Source of the DNA: Rachicladosporium sp. CCFEE 5018
Lineage: Eukaryota; Ascomycota; Dothideomycetes; Cladosporiales; Cladosporiaceae
Assembly: GCA_002077045.2 (NCBI GenBank)
Contig: KZ111175.1
Location: 99,411-163,410, forward strand
Direction: 5' to 3'
DNA length: 64,000 nucleotides
Below the pieces are notes generated by a model, which did not search any database, was not told the origin of the DNA, and worked only from the letters and a program-made list of their open reading frames with translations. The position numbers and the translations under genes were made by a program. The first letter of the stretch is position 1. The number at the start of each line of letters is the position of its first letter. This document shows positions 31,408 to 41,115 of the stretch, piece after piece.

Positions 31408-33065
31408 ATGGCGCACTTACTGGAGCTCAGCCATGAGCTGCTTCATTGTATATTCATCAGTATTGAGCCCACAGATCTCGCAACACTGAGCCGGACATGT
31501 CGAACCCTTCACAGCTATATCGATGGCAATCGGCTGCTGCACAAGGATATATACGATGCGCGGTACGATCAGCTCCAGGCGGATGCTGGCGTGGACTGGC
31601 AATCGAGGGTACATGACCTAGCCAAGCTCGAGAAAATACTGGAATCGCCCTATGCTGAAGTGAAGCGCACTGATTTGGACTTCGTCGCTAGGCAGATTGA
31701 TGAGCTATTGAAGTCGACGACAGTAATCGTGGACGACAGTCGCAATGTCCAACTCCTAGCCGACGCGTTCATCGACACGACGAACCTGGATGCCTTCCTG
31801 TGTGGGAGTAACCTCTTCTCCAGAGGCGGCGATTTCAATAAGCACAGCGCAGCAAAGACAGACGAGCTGCGGCAGACGTCAGCGAGATTGCACTGCCTAT
31901 ACGGTGTGCCGATAGACGAGACTGTTCCCTCTCGCTCTTCATTTCACATGTATCGAGAGAACCTGAATCTGGCACCAAGCTCGTGCACACGACTACAGTC
32001 GAAGCCCTACTTGACGCACACCTTCGCTCGCTCCAAAGTCTACGATCTCCGGCAATACACTGAGCACACCCTCTGGGGTCCCTTCAAGGACGACGGATCT
32101 CAACACGTGGACTGGGAGAAAGTCGAATCGATCATGGTCGTCCTCGGCTTCAACCTGCGCAAGTTCTCGGAACGCCCAGAACGCCGCTTCCCCATGATCT
32201 GGGATGAGCCCTGGGTCGGCGCCTCGCCGAATTCCTACGTCTCACAGCCAATGTCACAGCCTACAGCAGACTCACCTCCAGACGACTTTTCCATGGCCTC
32301 GAACTCCATCCCCTCGTCTCCTTCACCATCGCTAGATTCGCAAGACCCATACGGCGTGACCGGCACCTGGATGCGCGTTGTCTGCTTCCTAGACTATAAC
32401 GACCTCTACGCCTTCAACTTTTCGCTCCCCATCCTGCCCTCGGAGCCCCGCGAACCAATCGCAACAGAAGAGGGTATGATCCGCGTGCTCGAATCTGTAC
32501 GTCACCTTGCTGATTCTACTTCTTCTGTATAGCCATTCGACTAATCCGCGTCAAGTGGCAAGTCACAGGTATCGAGCCCGCGAGTAATTCGAACCCGGAT
32601 GATGTGGATGTGGATGGAGAGGCGACGGACTGGAGTGACTTCAAGGGGGAGAGACTGCCCGTTGTGCATTTTCAGGGGACGAGTAGAAGCTTGCATGCGA
32701 GTTGGGACCCGAATGCTAATAGTAAGATACGAGGTGAGTCTTCTGTTGTTTGATTTATGCTGTATGGGAAGGTACTAAGACTAATGCGAGAACGAGGCAC
32801 TGTGCGGCAGACTCCTGAAGGTGAGATCAGGTGGACGACTTTTTCGATATTTCATGGGTAGGAGAGGTGGCGGAGTGAGGGGATCCAAGTTGGTGGATTG
32901 AGGAGTGCGAGAGGTGTACTAGGGAATTGGTTCGACAAGTAAGGTACACTCTACGCTCTGCACTGGAGTGACTTACTGACATGGGGCAACAGGGATTACG
33001 ATATGCATGGGCCTGCGGGACCGACTGCGTTCTGGAAGGAGTCTGACGATCTGGAAGAGGAGTAG
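31408..33065 (+). CDS. F-box protein with an in-frame TAG in its conserved tail
   Basis: Exons 31408-32473, 32533-32733, 32797-32938 and 32993-33065, with introns of 59, 63 and 54 nt, give a coherent 493-codon frame, interrupted by one TAG at 32859-32861. The N-terminus is an F-box (LSHELLHCIFISIEP, then LSRTCRTLHSYI), so an SCF substrate-receptor role is expected. The tail reads VVHFQGTSRSLHASWDPNAN, WTTFSIFHG, [TAG], ERWRSEGIQVGG, GVLGNWFDKDYD and GPAGPTAFWK; I recognise these as the conserved end of a fungal F-box family. Intron phases match on both sides of the stop. If the TAG is real, the product ends at 443 residues and loses ~50. The stop lies outside the duplicated arm, so there is no second copy to compare. 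A sequencing error, a recent nonsense allele or readthrough are all possible. Confidence 0.8.
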
Positions 33066-33818
33066 ATGACTGCGAGCATTTGCCTGTGCGAATTTGAGAT
33101 GACGCTCGGGTGGCATGGGTTAATTTCTTGGCATGGGGAGGCGTGAGAGGCACCGAATGTATATATGGGATCCTCCTCGACTTTAGAACCGTGCAAACTC
33201 ACCTGCACATTTTGGTTAGCTCAACTTGACTCTTACGATGAACCTCCAGCGCTGCTAGAGCGAGTGAGAAGGGTCAGATGCTGACGTTACGGTGAGGTGT
33301 TCCTATATCATACCGCGAAAGGCAGCGGAAGCCATAATGATGTAAAAGGAAGTGCGGAGCTAGAGTGTAAGACGACCCAGACACGACGCAAGTGTGACGA
33401 GCTGTTATTCATGCGGTGAGGGTCTCAAAGATAGTACGGAGCAGACAAGACTCATATGGCTGCGTGTGACGAAGTAGCTTTTTAGCCACACCGCGAGACT
33501 CACTAAGACAACACTCATGCAAGATAGACTGCGGATGGGGAGCAGCTGATGTGAACCATTCTGACGATAGTATACTGTCCGGCACGACATGGGGACTACT
33601 GTCCTGGTGAGCGTATTGAAATTCACAGTTGCTTTTGTATTGATCTATCTCGACACCAATCCACTGTGAAGCCCCTTCTAGATGCGAACGCGCTGTTCAA
33701 GGCAGGTACTCCCATCTATTGGCTGTTGCTGTACACTTTGCCGGCGACGAAGCGCATCTCCGCTGTGCGTCCTCCCGGCTCACTCCTCATCAGGTAGCGT
33801 CCAATGCTTCTATGTCGA
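33066..33818. other. Convergent intergenic region
   Basis: These 753 bp lie between the ends of the F-box gene (plus) and the transporter gene (minus), so both terminators should be here. No coding feature or repeat is recognised. Confidence 0.5.
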
Positions 33819-36428
33819 CTAGGCACCTGCATCGTTAATTAACGTAGCAGTCTGCGAGGGCCGTCGCTGTCCCATCTCCACATCTTCATCTTCACTCTTT
33901 GTCTTCCCCTCCCACCACGGCCTCCCCATGAAGACCACGACAACCAGTAACCCCATACCCGCACTCGCAGCGCCGTACACAAACGCCATCTTGTACCCCC
34001 ACATCGTCGTCTCTTCAGCCTGCTCAACGGTATCGATCGGCATGTCGATCGTTGCGTAGTGCTGGACGATGAGACTGATCGGTAGCGAGAAGCTCATGGC
34101 AAGGTTCACAAGGATCGAAGTGACTGCTCCAGCGATGCCTTGATACTTCTGCGGCTGTGAAGAGGAGAGCGCGATGGTAGTAGCCGTGTAGGTCAGATCT
34201 ATCCCAAGTGCAGCGAAGAGCATCGAGGGCAGCACCTCGTACCAGTAGTGTAGTGGGAACGGAACGGCGGCGAAGATCAGGGGCGCACCAACCCAGGCTA
34301 ATCCAGAGAGGATCAGGATGATCTGTAACTTGAAGCGATGTGACAGCCAGCCATTGAGAACGCAGAGGACGATACCACCGACGGCTAGAGGAGTGTACCA
34401 GAGCGAGAGCTGGATCCCCTGCATTCCACCTGACACTCCAGTCACGATCTCAGAGTTGAAGAACTCAGCGCTATTGTAGAGCCAGACTCCGAAGGAAGCG
34501 AAGAAGAAGAGGCAGGCGATACAGAGTGGGAAGACTCCCCGAGGCTTGAAGAAGTCAAAGGGAAGGAGCGGACAGTTTGCGTACCAGCCTTCTGCCCACA
34601 GCGCGACTAAGAGGAATCCAGTACCGCTTGCGAGTGGGCCGTAGACGATCGGGAAAGTGAAGCCATTCCTTGACTGCTCGAATTGGTTCGCATAGGGCTC
34701 CACGGTGAGGGCGTACGTCACCAGAATCAGTCCAGCGGTAATAAAGAAAGCACCGACATAGTCCATAGAGAGGTCCATGTCCCTGCGATCCATCCGATCT
34801 CGAGGTACGCAGACCCAAGCCAAAATAGCTGTGGTGACTGATGCGCAGGCGGCAATGATGAAGAACCACTTGGAGTCCTCTGCCGGTAACGCACCGCCGA
34901 CTAGGAACCCGATGTAGAAGCCGACGGGGGCGCAGGCACCGTAGAGACCGAGGACGAAGTTGCGGCGGATCTGATCGTTCTCGTAGAAGCTGCCGATCAT
35001 CGTGAAGACTGCTGGGTTCAAGGCAGCGAGAGCCAGGCCTTGCATAGCGCGCGAGACCTGGAGAACGATTCCCATGGGATAGAAGCCGGGAATGAAGGTC
35101 CAGATTGCGAGCCAGAAGAGGCCGAACATGAACGGACCGTAGCCGCCGTACATATCTGATATGCGAGCAAATACCAGGAGCATCGCGCTCAAGAGGAGCG
35201 TGAGGAGTGCGGCAGGCCAGAAAGCGCCGGTCGAGCCTGAACCGATGATGTGCTGGCTGGCGAGGAGGTGCGGGAGGACGATCGCAAAGCCTGAGATGAG
35301 GTATTCGCAGAGGAATTGGGTCATCGCGATGGCAAGACAGAAGCCAGCTTCGAATGCGAGATGACGAAACTTGCTTTGATGCTGTGCTAGCATCTGATTA
35401 TCGTTACCTTGGTGATCACCACCCCGGTCTCCGTACTCCGACGAGTGCTGGCTGGGAGTCTTACTCGTAACCAGTGTCGGCGGTAGCTCGATGACGGGGT
35501 TTGTCGGCGAGTCATTTTCGTACTCATCGGCTCCATGAGCAGCGCCATCCTGCCATTGTGTGAATGCCACAGAGTTACGATCGTGCGCCTGTCGCTCATC
35601 GCTGTAGTCGAAGATGTGATGTAGACTGGAAAAGCGCCTCAGGCTGGACGTTGGTCGATTGGATGGCGCCAAGGAAGGCGGTCTTGACGGCGAATTGAGC
35701 CCGCTGAGGGCCATCGGCGGGAGCGGCCACGCATCTGTCGGCGGCGAAGTGGTAGCAGATCTTGATGGTGGATGACTATAAGGGCGGCCATCCATTGTCG
35801 TCCCATACTGTGAAGATCGTGACGACGCCACTCCAATGAGGTCATTCGAGATTGCATTTGGAGAGATATTTTCGTCCGACAGTCTGCTCTCGTATCGGAG
35901 AGCAGACTGTCGCTGGCGCTGGCGACGACTGGATGACGGCAATGTCGAACTGCGATCAAGCGTTGCGTCCGAATTCGTTCCAGCGATTGGCGGCCTAGCG
36001 TACTCATGCAGTGTCTCCAAAGATGCGCGTGCTGAGATGGCGCTTTGTTCGCGGATACTGGATGCACGACTTGATGTATTACTGTTCGAGGGCTGAACAG
36101 ATGCCGCTGGTACTCTCGAGCGATGACTGCTCTGTATCGACGGTGATCTCGATGTCGGTGCTGTCTGCTGCTGTCGTTGATCATACTCGTTTTCTGGGAT
36201 CGGAAAGTCATCGCATGTAGACCAGCGAGCATCTGAACTCTGCCGAAGCGATGACCTACTTGTGCGGCGCGGTGGAAGGAATGGCGAGTGGTCGGCGCTC
36301 CCAGGTCTCGTCTCCCACTCCGAGCCGATGGATGTGGAACGCGGACGGGGCGGTAGAAACGCTGGAGGTGGACCAGTTGGACCGTAAACGTCCAATCCAG
36401 CGCGAGGAAGTGGCGTTTGGTGTTCCAT
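33819..36428 (-). CDS. MFS transporter, DHA2-like, with a long N-terminal tail
   Basis: An 869-residue protein. The first ~360 residues are Ser/Pro/Arg-rich and predicted cytosolic. The membrane domain follows, starting at FEAGFCLAIAMTQFL, with about 14 hydrophobic segments. FARISDMYGGYGPF matches the MFS loop 2-3 signature, and RAMQGLALAALNPAVFTMIG matches the Pro/Gly-rich motif typical of drug:H+ antiporters with 14 segments. It ends with an acidic, phosphorylatable tail (SEDEDVEMGQRR). The substrate is unknown. The ATG at 36428 was chosen (GGGAATCATGG context) because the frame upstream opens only with a GTG. A tail this long is unusual for the family and may be regulatory or aid localisation. 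No biosynthetic cluster surrounds it. Confidence 0.85.
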   Translation of the reverse strand: MEHQTPLPRAGLDVYGPTGPPPAFLPPRPRSTSIGSEWETRPGSADHSPFLPPRRTSRSSLRQSSDARWSTCDDFPIPENEYDQRQQQTAPTSRSPSIQSSHRSRVPAASVQPSNSNTSSRASSIREQSAISARASLETLHEYARPPIAGTNSDATLDRSSTLPSSSRRQRQRQSALRYESRLSDENISPNAISNDLIGVASSRSSQYGTTMDGRPYSHPPSRSATTSPPTDAWPLPPMALSGLNSPSRPPSLAPSNRPTSSLRRFSSLHHIFDYSDERQAHDRNSVAFTQWQDGAAHGADEYENDSPTNPVIELPPTLVTSKTPSQHSSEYGDRGGDHQGNDNQMLAQHQSKFRHLAFEAGFCLAIAMTQFLCEYLISGFAIVLPHLLASQHIIGSGSTGAFWPAALLTLLLSAMLLVFARISDMYGGYGPFMFGLFWLAIWTFIPGFYPMGIVLQVSRAMQGLALAALNPAVFTMIGSFYENDQIRRNFVLGLYGACAPVGFYIGFLVGGALPAEDSKWFFIIAACASVTTAILAWVCVPRDRMDRRDMDLSMDYVGAFFITAGLILVTYALTVEPYANQFEQSRNGFTFPIVYGPLASGTGFLLVALWAEGWYANCPLLPFDFFKPRGVFPLCIACLFFFASFGVWLYNSAEFFNSEIVTGVSGGMQGIQLSLWYTPLAVGGIVLCVLNGWLSHRFKLQIILILSGLAWVGAPLIFAAVPFPLHYWYEVLPSMLFAALGIDLTYTATTIALSSSQPQKYQGIAGAVTSILVNLAMSFSLPISLIVQHYATIDMPIDTVEQAEETTMWGYKMAFVYGAASAGMGLLVVVVFMGRPWWEGKTKSEDEDVEMGQRRPSQTATLINDAGA
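35877..35912. repeat. Perfect 15-bp inverted repeat with a 6-nt loop in the transporter gene
   Basis: The arms CGACAGTCTGCTCTC (35877-35891) and its exact reverse complement (35898-35912) are separated by GTATCG. They fall in the region coding for the disordered N-terminal tail. A stable stem would form in the mRNA or in single-stranded DNA. Confidence 0.85.
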
Positions 36429-38693
36429 GATTCCCAGTAGGGCAGCCTGTTGGACGGTACGAGAATATTTCCAAGTCACCTGAAGTGGTGAGTAGCGAGA
36501 ATAACTCGATGCCGCTTCTATCGAGCAGAAGCGCAGCGTCTAGTGGCAGTCTGATCAAGTCCACTCTCAAATTTTGCGACACTAGACTCCCGTCTCCTCA
36601 AGTAGTGCACAATTCACAAGCCGCAAAGTGACAGATTCTCTCGTCACCAAGCGACAGTGGTACAACCCTGGTACCTGAAGTCAGCGACCGACCTTGGCCG
36701 TCAGATGCGCGTATCGTTTGTTCCACCGACTTCCTGCGTCAGAATATGCAAGGATGCTGGCAAACGACAGTAGGTGACACAACTACTTTGTGGAGAACAA
36801 CGGCTGTCAACGCTACTTACCTGCAGGGTGGCGCGCTCGGTAGTGGAGAAGTGTCAAAGATTTCGAGATGTACGTTCGTATTGAGCTTCTTGTAGTGAAT
36901 AGTGAAAGTGTGCATTACCAATTGAGGTGAGGTCATTGCCGAATCGGCTCGATATTCACGTAGTAAGGGACATCTCGTCGATGGTAAAGCGATGTATAAC
37001 CGATCGCCGACAGTAGCCATTGTCGACCAGGGCTCTATGCTCACATGTAGCTGGTTAGGCCAGAAGCTAGCCTGGTGGCAGATGCGTTGTCGACCCGTGC
37101 AGCGGCGTTTCAAGATGTCCCCGAAAAGCCATCAGCTGCAGTCCGGACAGGGCCGTAACCGGTACGCGGAAGGCGGCAGACCGACTGGCAGTTGATCTGT
37201 ACCTGCAGAGAACATCATCGAGCATCATGCAAAGCATCCTGCAGTGCCGCCAGGGGCATCAACCAGGTCAGCGGAGGAGCAGAGCCGCTTCCGCCGCAAT
37301 GATCGGTGCAGCATCCCTGGTCCACCGACCAAGGGTCAAACAAGCAAACAGACGTGCTGAATGCAGAAGACGATGTATTCCCGTTGCTGCAAGGAGATAC
37401 ACGGTACGGCGATACGCCGAGAGACATACTCACTCCCAGGCACCCATTGTCGAAGACAAGCTCGTCTCAGGTCGTCGTATCATCGGCACAGGGAAGGCGC
37501 GACGGAGACCACAATCCCATGTGAGCAGTTCCGTTAGCCGTGACAAGTGACAGGTACATGCAGTGGCCAAACGCCGTGCATCGGCACCACACGCGCGTGT
37601 GTCACAGGCCGGCAGCGGTTCATGCAACCTTATTGCGAAGTGGATGACTTGGAGCCTGGGCGTCGGTGCTACGTCAGATTAGCGAGCTGGACATGTATGC
37701 GATGGCTGCTGTCGGGGAGACGAGATGCGATGCATCAGATCTATCATTGCGGCGGCGGAGACGGATATGATCTGCATTGCAAGGGAAGCGAAACCTAGCC
37801 ATCGGTCTCTTGTTGCTAGAGTAGCAATTGGTCTCACCGGATCGTCTGGGCCGATGCAAGGACTATAGCAGATGACACAAGAAATGCGATGTCTCAAAAT
37901 ACAGGATCATCAATGTGATTGTTGGCATAATGGGTGGGCGTTTGAGTTCCAAGCCATGGCGGGCCAACTCCGACTTCAGTACTGTTCCAGCCTGGAATTC
38001 CGCACTCTTGGTCGAGCAAATGCCCAGGACTCGATATTGGCAGCAGAGTACTACACAACGTACGTACAGACATGTATTGACCAGTCGACACATCTTCCTA
38101 TGCAGCATGTTGGTCGGTGTCAGGCCGGTGTGATTCTTTGGGCAGGCTCAACACATGACTCGCGCCCTGTTTAGGAAGTGTCCAGATATGCGTCACGTGA
38201 TGAATTTTCCTATGTCCAAATGCGCGCGATGACTGACCGAAATGCTTTGCGCATTGATGGCCAACATCAAAACATGGCACATATTACGTGTGTTGCTTGT
38301 CAAATAATCAATACTATATGTACACTTTTTCCCCCTCACCGTCAAGTCCACGAGCCGGTACATTGGTTTAATGGCAGAGGTGGTGTCGACCGTAGTCGCA
38401 AGCTTGGGTTTCCCAATTGAGCGATGTTTCACGCGAACCTGTTCCCTCGAAGCGCAGCTTAAGAGTTCGAACCCTCGGGTGGTAATTCGCTTAGTTAGCT
38501 TTTGCACTTTTTCCGCCAATCGTTTGCTCTCTTCTTTTTCGCTAACACAGCTTGTCAAACAGCAGCATTGCTTGCATTTAGTTGGTCGTGATGAGACAAT
38601 GAAATCAGCGCTTCTTGATGAGATAGGACAATCTGCTCTCTTCATGGCATCATCACGAGACTCATTCCCAATACGGCACGCACCGCCCGACCT
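36429..38693. other. 2.3-kb gene-free region
   Basis: The upstream region of the transporter runs into a stretch with no supported gene. From about 38150 to 38600 the sequence is visibly richer in A/T than its surroundings, with two runs of five T (near 38325 and 38505), an 8-bp TCACGTGA palindrome near 38192 and tRNA-box-like strings that do not fold as a tRNA. It could be a decayed mobile element or a long promoter. I cannot decide. Confidence 0.4.
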
Positions 38694-39329
38694 TCACATC
38701 CCTCGCTTGCGCTTCTTCATCGTGGTCGTCGCACTCCTGAACCCAAATCGCCCCATACTTTCCAAGACCTTGTTTAAGATATAGCCCATGGTACAATTCG
38801 AACGTAGCGGCTCCGTGAACACCTCAGTCCAAACTCTCGCCCCAGGGACCCTCTCCACAACCCTGCCCCCATCTCTGATCCTCTTCTCACACCCTGACTG
38901 CCGCATCTCGCGCATCTTGTAGCGCACCATATGACGCGAGTATATCGTCGACGGCGAAACATGGACAGCAGAGAGCATGCGCAGCCAATCTCGTGCTCTC
39001 AAGGGCAGCTGGTCGGACGTACGAAGAGTTACGGTGGATTCTATGTATGCGCATGTACTCCCTGGTTTCAAAGGGACAAAGTCGGGCGAGGATGGCTCCA
39101 TAACACAGCCTATGATGGAGCTTGGTGGGCCAAGACCGAAGTCGTAGGGCTCGCTTTCGAGGAGATGGCTGGCGAAGGTGATTTGGACCGGGCGTGTATC
39201 GATGATGGCTTTGATAGGTACAGGCACATGCATAGGAGCAGCGGGTTCGCCTGGCTTTGTTTCCTCAGACGTAGTATCTTGTGGCGGCGGCGAGGTCTCC
39301 CTTTTACGTTTGCGCGTGAGTACTGGCAT
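38694..39329 (-). CDS. Unknown 211-residue protein, probably nuclear
   Basis: A single-exon frame beginning MPVLTRKRKRETSPPPQ, where KRKRE resembles a nuclear localisation signal, and ending in a basic KKRKRGM. The middle (about 45-190) looks folded, with alternating hydrophobic and charged residues and three cysteines, but has no motif that I can assign. It lies upstream of, and in the same orientation as, the 2.3-kb gene-free stretch, and 173 bp downstream of the next gene on the minus strand. Coding status is supported by length, composition and a clean ATG; function is unknown. Confidence 0.65.
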   Translation of the reverse strand: MPVLTRKRKRETSPPPQDTTSEETKPGEPAAPMHVPVPIKAIIDTRPVQITFASHLLESEPYDFGLGPPSSIIGCVMEPSSPDFVPLKPGSTCAYIESTVTLRTSDQLPLRARDWLRMLSAVHVSPSTIYSRHMVRYKMREMRQSGCEKRIRDGGRVVERVPGARVWTEVFTEPLRSNCTMGYILNKVLESMGRFGFRSATTTMKKRKRGM

Positions 39330-39502
39330 ATCGTCGACAAGATACTGGGTTGTACTGTGTATGCTTCGATGATAGCCCTGCTTTAGGCGTGTTTCTTAGA
39401 TGGAAGGTGATACAATGAAGAGTCTCACAAGATATGTCAGGTGGCAGCAGCTGCTGTTGTATTGACATTACCAAAAAGTTCAGCAGGAAGGAACGACCCA
39501 GA

Positions 39503-40411
39503 CTACCTCTCAGGAGTTCGTGCACTCGCGTTTTGCTCAGGCGAAGCACGACCAACAGATACAGCTCGCTTCATGGCCGCCTGTACACTCAGACCGTCCT
39601 GCGTACGGCATGCGACCAAGTCTGAATGTCTTCGTCGATGCCCTGGTCTTGTGCTCTCCTCTGCACCCTCTCTTGTCGGCAAAGGCAACGACGCCGAAGG
39701 CAGGTCAGGTACCTCATCCCTTCCGGAGGACAAGGACTCTCTCTTGCTGCTACATTGTCCGATCACGATGGGTGTTTGCGCATGCTGTGCCATTCGTTCG
39801 TGTGACCAGATATGCGCTGGGTCATCAACCCCTTCGCCGACATCACCCAGTATAAGCGGCTCATGAAAGCCAGAGTCTGCAGCAGAAAGGCTACGTTGTG
39901 AAAGACGTGGTTCGTTGTCCTCTGGTAACATTGATAGATCCCAGTACTGCGGTGTAGTGGCAGCATAGTCCATCGTCGATCTCCTCTCTTCAAACGGTCC
40001 AGCCGTCCACGGAGCCTGTGGTGGAGGGCTGAAAGGCGCATTGAGATCAGCGAAGGACGTAGACGTCGTCCAGGGCGAGCTTGGAGGCATTGCAGAACCG
40101 AGTATAGGTGTACCCAGGCTGGAAGCCAGGCTTCCGCATTCCTTCAAGTACTGATGTAAGATCTCTTGGTCGACTTCCTGACGCTTGATCTCTGCCCGGA
40201 GTAAAGCCCGGCGCCATTGTAGATGCTTCCTAGTCTTGCGAGAGATCGTGTTGTCTTCGCGGCGTTCAAGCTGGTTGTCGACGTGGACAAGCTCGCGACA
40301 CAGCACTCCGAGCTGTAGGTGGGTCTGTACGAGCTGTAAAGTATAAGAGCGGGCCTGATCGAGAAGGAGGAGGACCAGATTCAGCGACCCGCCTTGAAGC
40401 GGGTGCGACAT
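39503..40411 (-). CDS. Unknown protein with an N-terminal helical segment, 5' end uncertain
   Basis: From the ATG at 40411 this encodes 302 residues. Residues ~8-105 are Leu/Arg/Glu-rich and strongly helical (LVLLLLDQARSYTLQLVQTH, then LERREDNTISRKTRKHLQWR), probably a coiled coil or helical bundle. The remainder is Ser/Pro-rich, with several RRxS/RxxS sites suited to phosphorylation (RRRHS, KRAVS). An upstream ATG at 40622 opens a helical 42-codon frame (MSLAAQEEALKDLYRKIRLK), which may be a first exon, but no intron with matching phases is clear, so I kept the shorter model. The family is not recognised. Confidence 0.6.
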   Translation of the reverse strand: MSHPLQGGSLNLVLLLLDQARSYTLQLVQTHLQLGVLCRELVHVDNQLERREDNTISRKTRKHLQWRRALLRAEIKRQEVDQEILHQYLKECGSLASSLGTPILGSAMPPSSPWTTSTSFADLNAPFSPPPQAPWTAGPFEERRSTMDYAATTPQYWDLSMLPEDNEPRLSQRSLSAADSGFHEPLILGDVGEGVDDPAHIWSHERMAQHAQTPIVIGQCSSKRESLSSGRDEVPDLPSASLPLPTREGAEESTRPGHRRRHSDLVACRTQDGLSVQAAMKRAVSVGRASPEQNASARTPER

Positions 40412-40622
40412 AGTGTCCAGCAGCGAGGGAGAATCCCGTGATACCGAAGTAGGTACAGTAGAGATGGTACTAACGCACGCGATCAGTCGATCAGCGCTGC
40501 TGTCCCACCACAATCCTCCGTCTGCTTCGTCCAGGTAGCAAGTCCTCGAGCGCTTCCTTGATCTTGAGTCGTATCTTGCGATACAAGTCCTTGAGTGCTT
40601 CTTCTTGTGCTGCGAGTGACAT

Positions 40623-41115
40623 GAGGAAATGTGGTGAGACTGAACAGACCTGTTCCGCTTGTACCGCGAGACTGCAGGCGGGGACTCTCAGCGTTGTCTG
40701 ATTCTTTGATCTCTATCACGGTGCTTGCCCTGCCGAGATTGCTTCGTCTGTCTGAAAGCGGACAAAGAACGACATCTTGAACATGACGTCTTTGACCACG
40801 ACTCGAGAAACATAGGTACGTACAAGTCGACTGCTGTCTTCGGAGCGTCTCATCGTGGCATACTGTTAGATTTTATCACGATTCAACGATCAAGTCGCCG
40901 TATGGTAAAAAGCCAGAATAGACGCGGACGGTTGGAGGTAACGCGAGCTTACGAGCGGGATGATACCCAGCCGCGTAGCCGCCAATGTCGCACACGAACA
41001 AAGAGGTCAGTCGCCCGTACCCCCGGTATTGGCATGCCATTGCTCAAACTTGCTGCTCCACGCAAAGTCGGAACCCCTCAGCAAACGCTCAAGGTCAGTA
41101 TATCGAGTGATGCAT
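40623..41115. other. Intergenic region between two minus-strand genes
   Basis: These ~490 bp hold the promoter of the helical unknown gene and the 3' flank of the radical SAM gene. Plus-strand frames here have no protein-like composition. Confidence 0.45.

Larger units (their letters stand above)
23372..32228 (+). repeat. Right arm of the 8857-bp inverted duplication
   Basis: Reverse complement of 10123-18979, starting at the base after gap 2 and ending at 32228 in the middle of the F-box gene, which continues uninterrupted on this side. The sequence here runs on seamlessly into the rest of contig C, so this arm is the one in correct long-range context downstream. The left arm is in correct context on its RING/FIG4 side. 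Confidence 0.95.

Noticed and set aside
10123..32228. A genuine palindromic duplication, or inverted-repeat transposon with 8.9-kb arms
   Set aside because: Boundaries coincide with assembly gaps and cut genes mid-codon-run. No terminal motif or target-site duplication is possible to see, and identity is complete.
38345..38500. tRNA-like A-box and B-box strings
   Set aside because: The seven bases before the A-box do not pair with the bases after the B-box, and the T-stem has three mismatches of five. No cloverleaf can be drawn.
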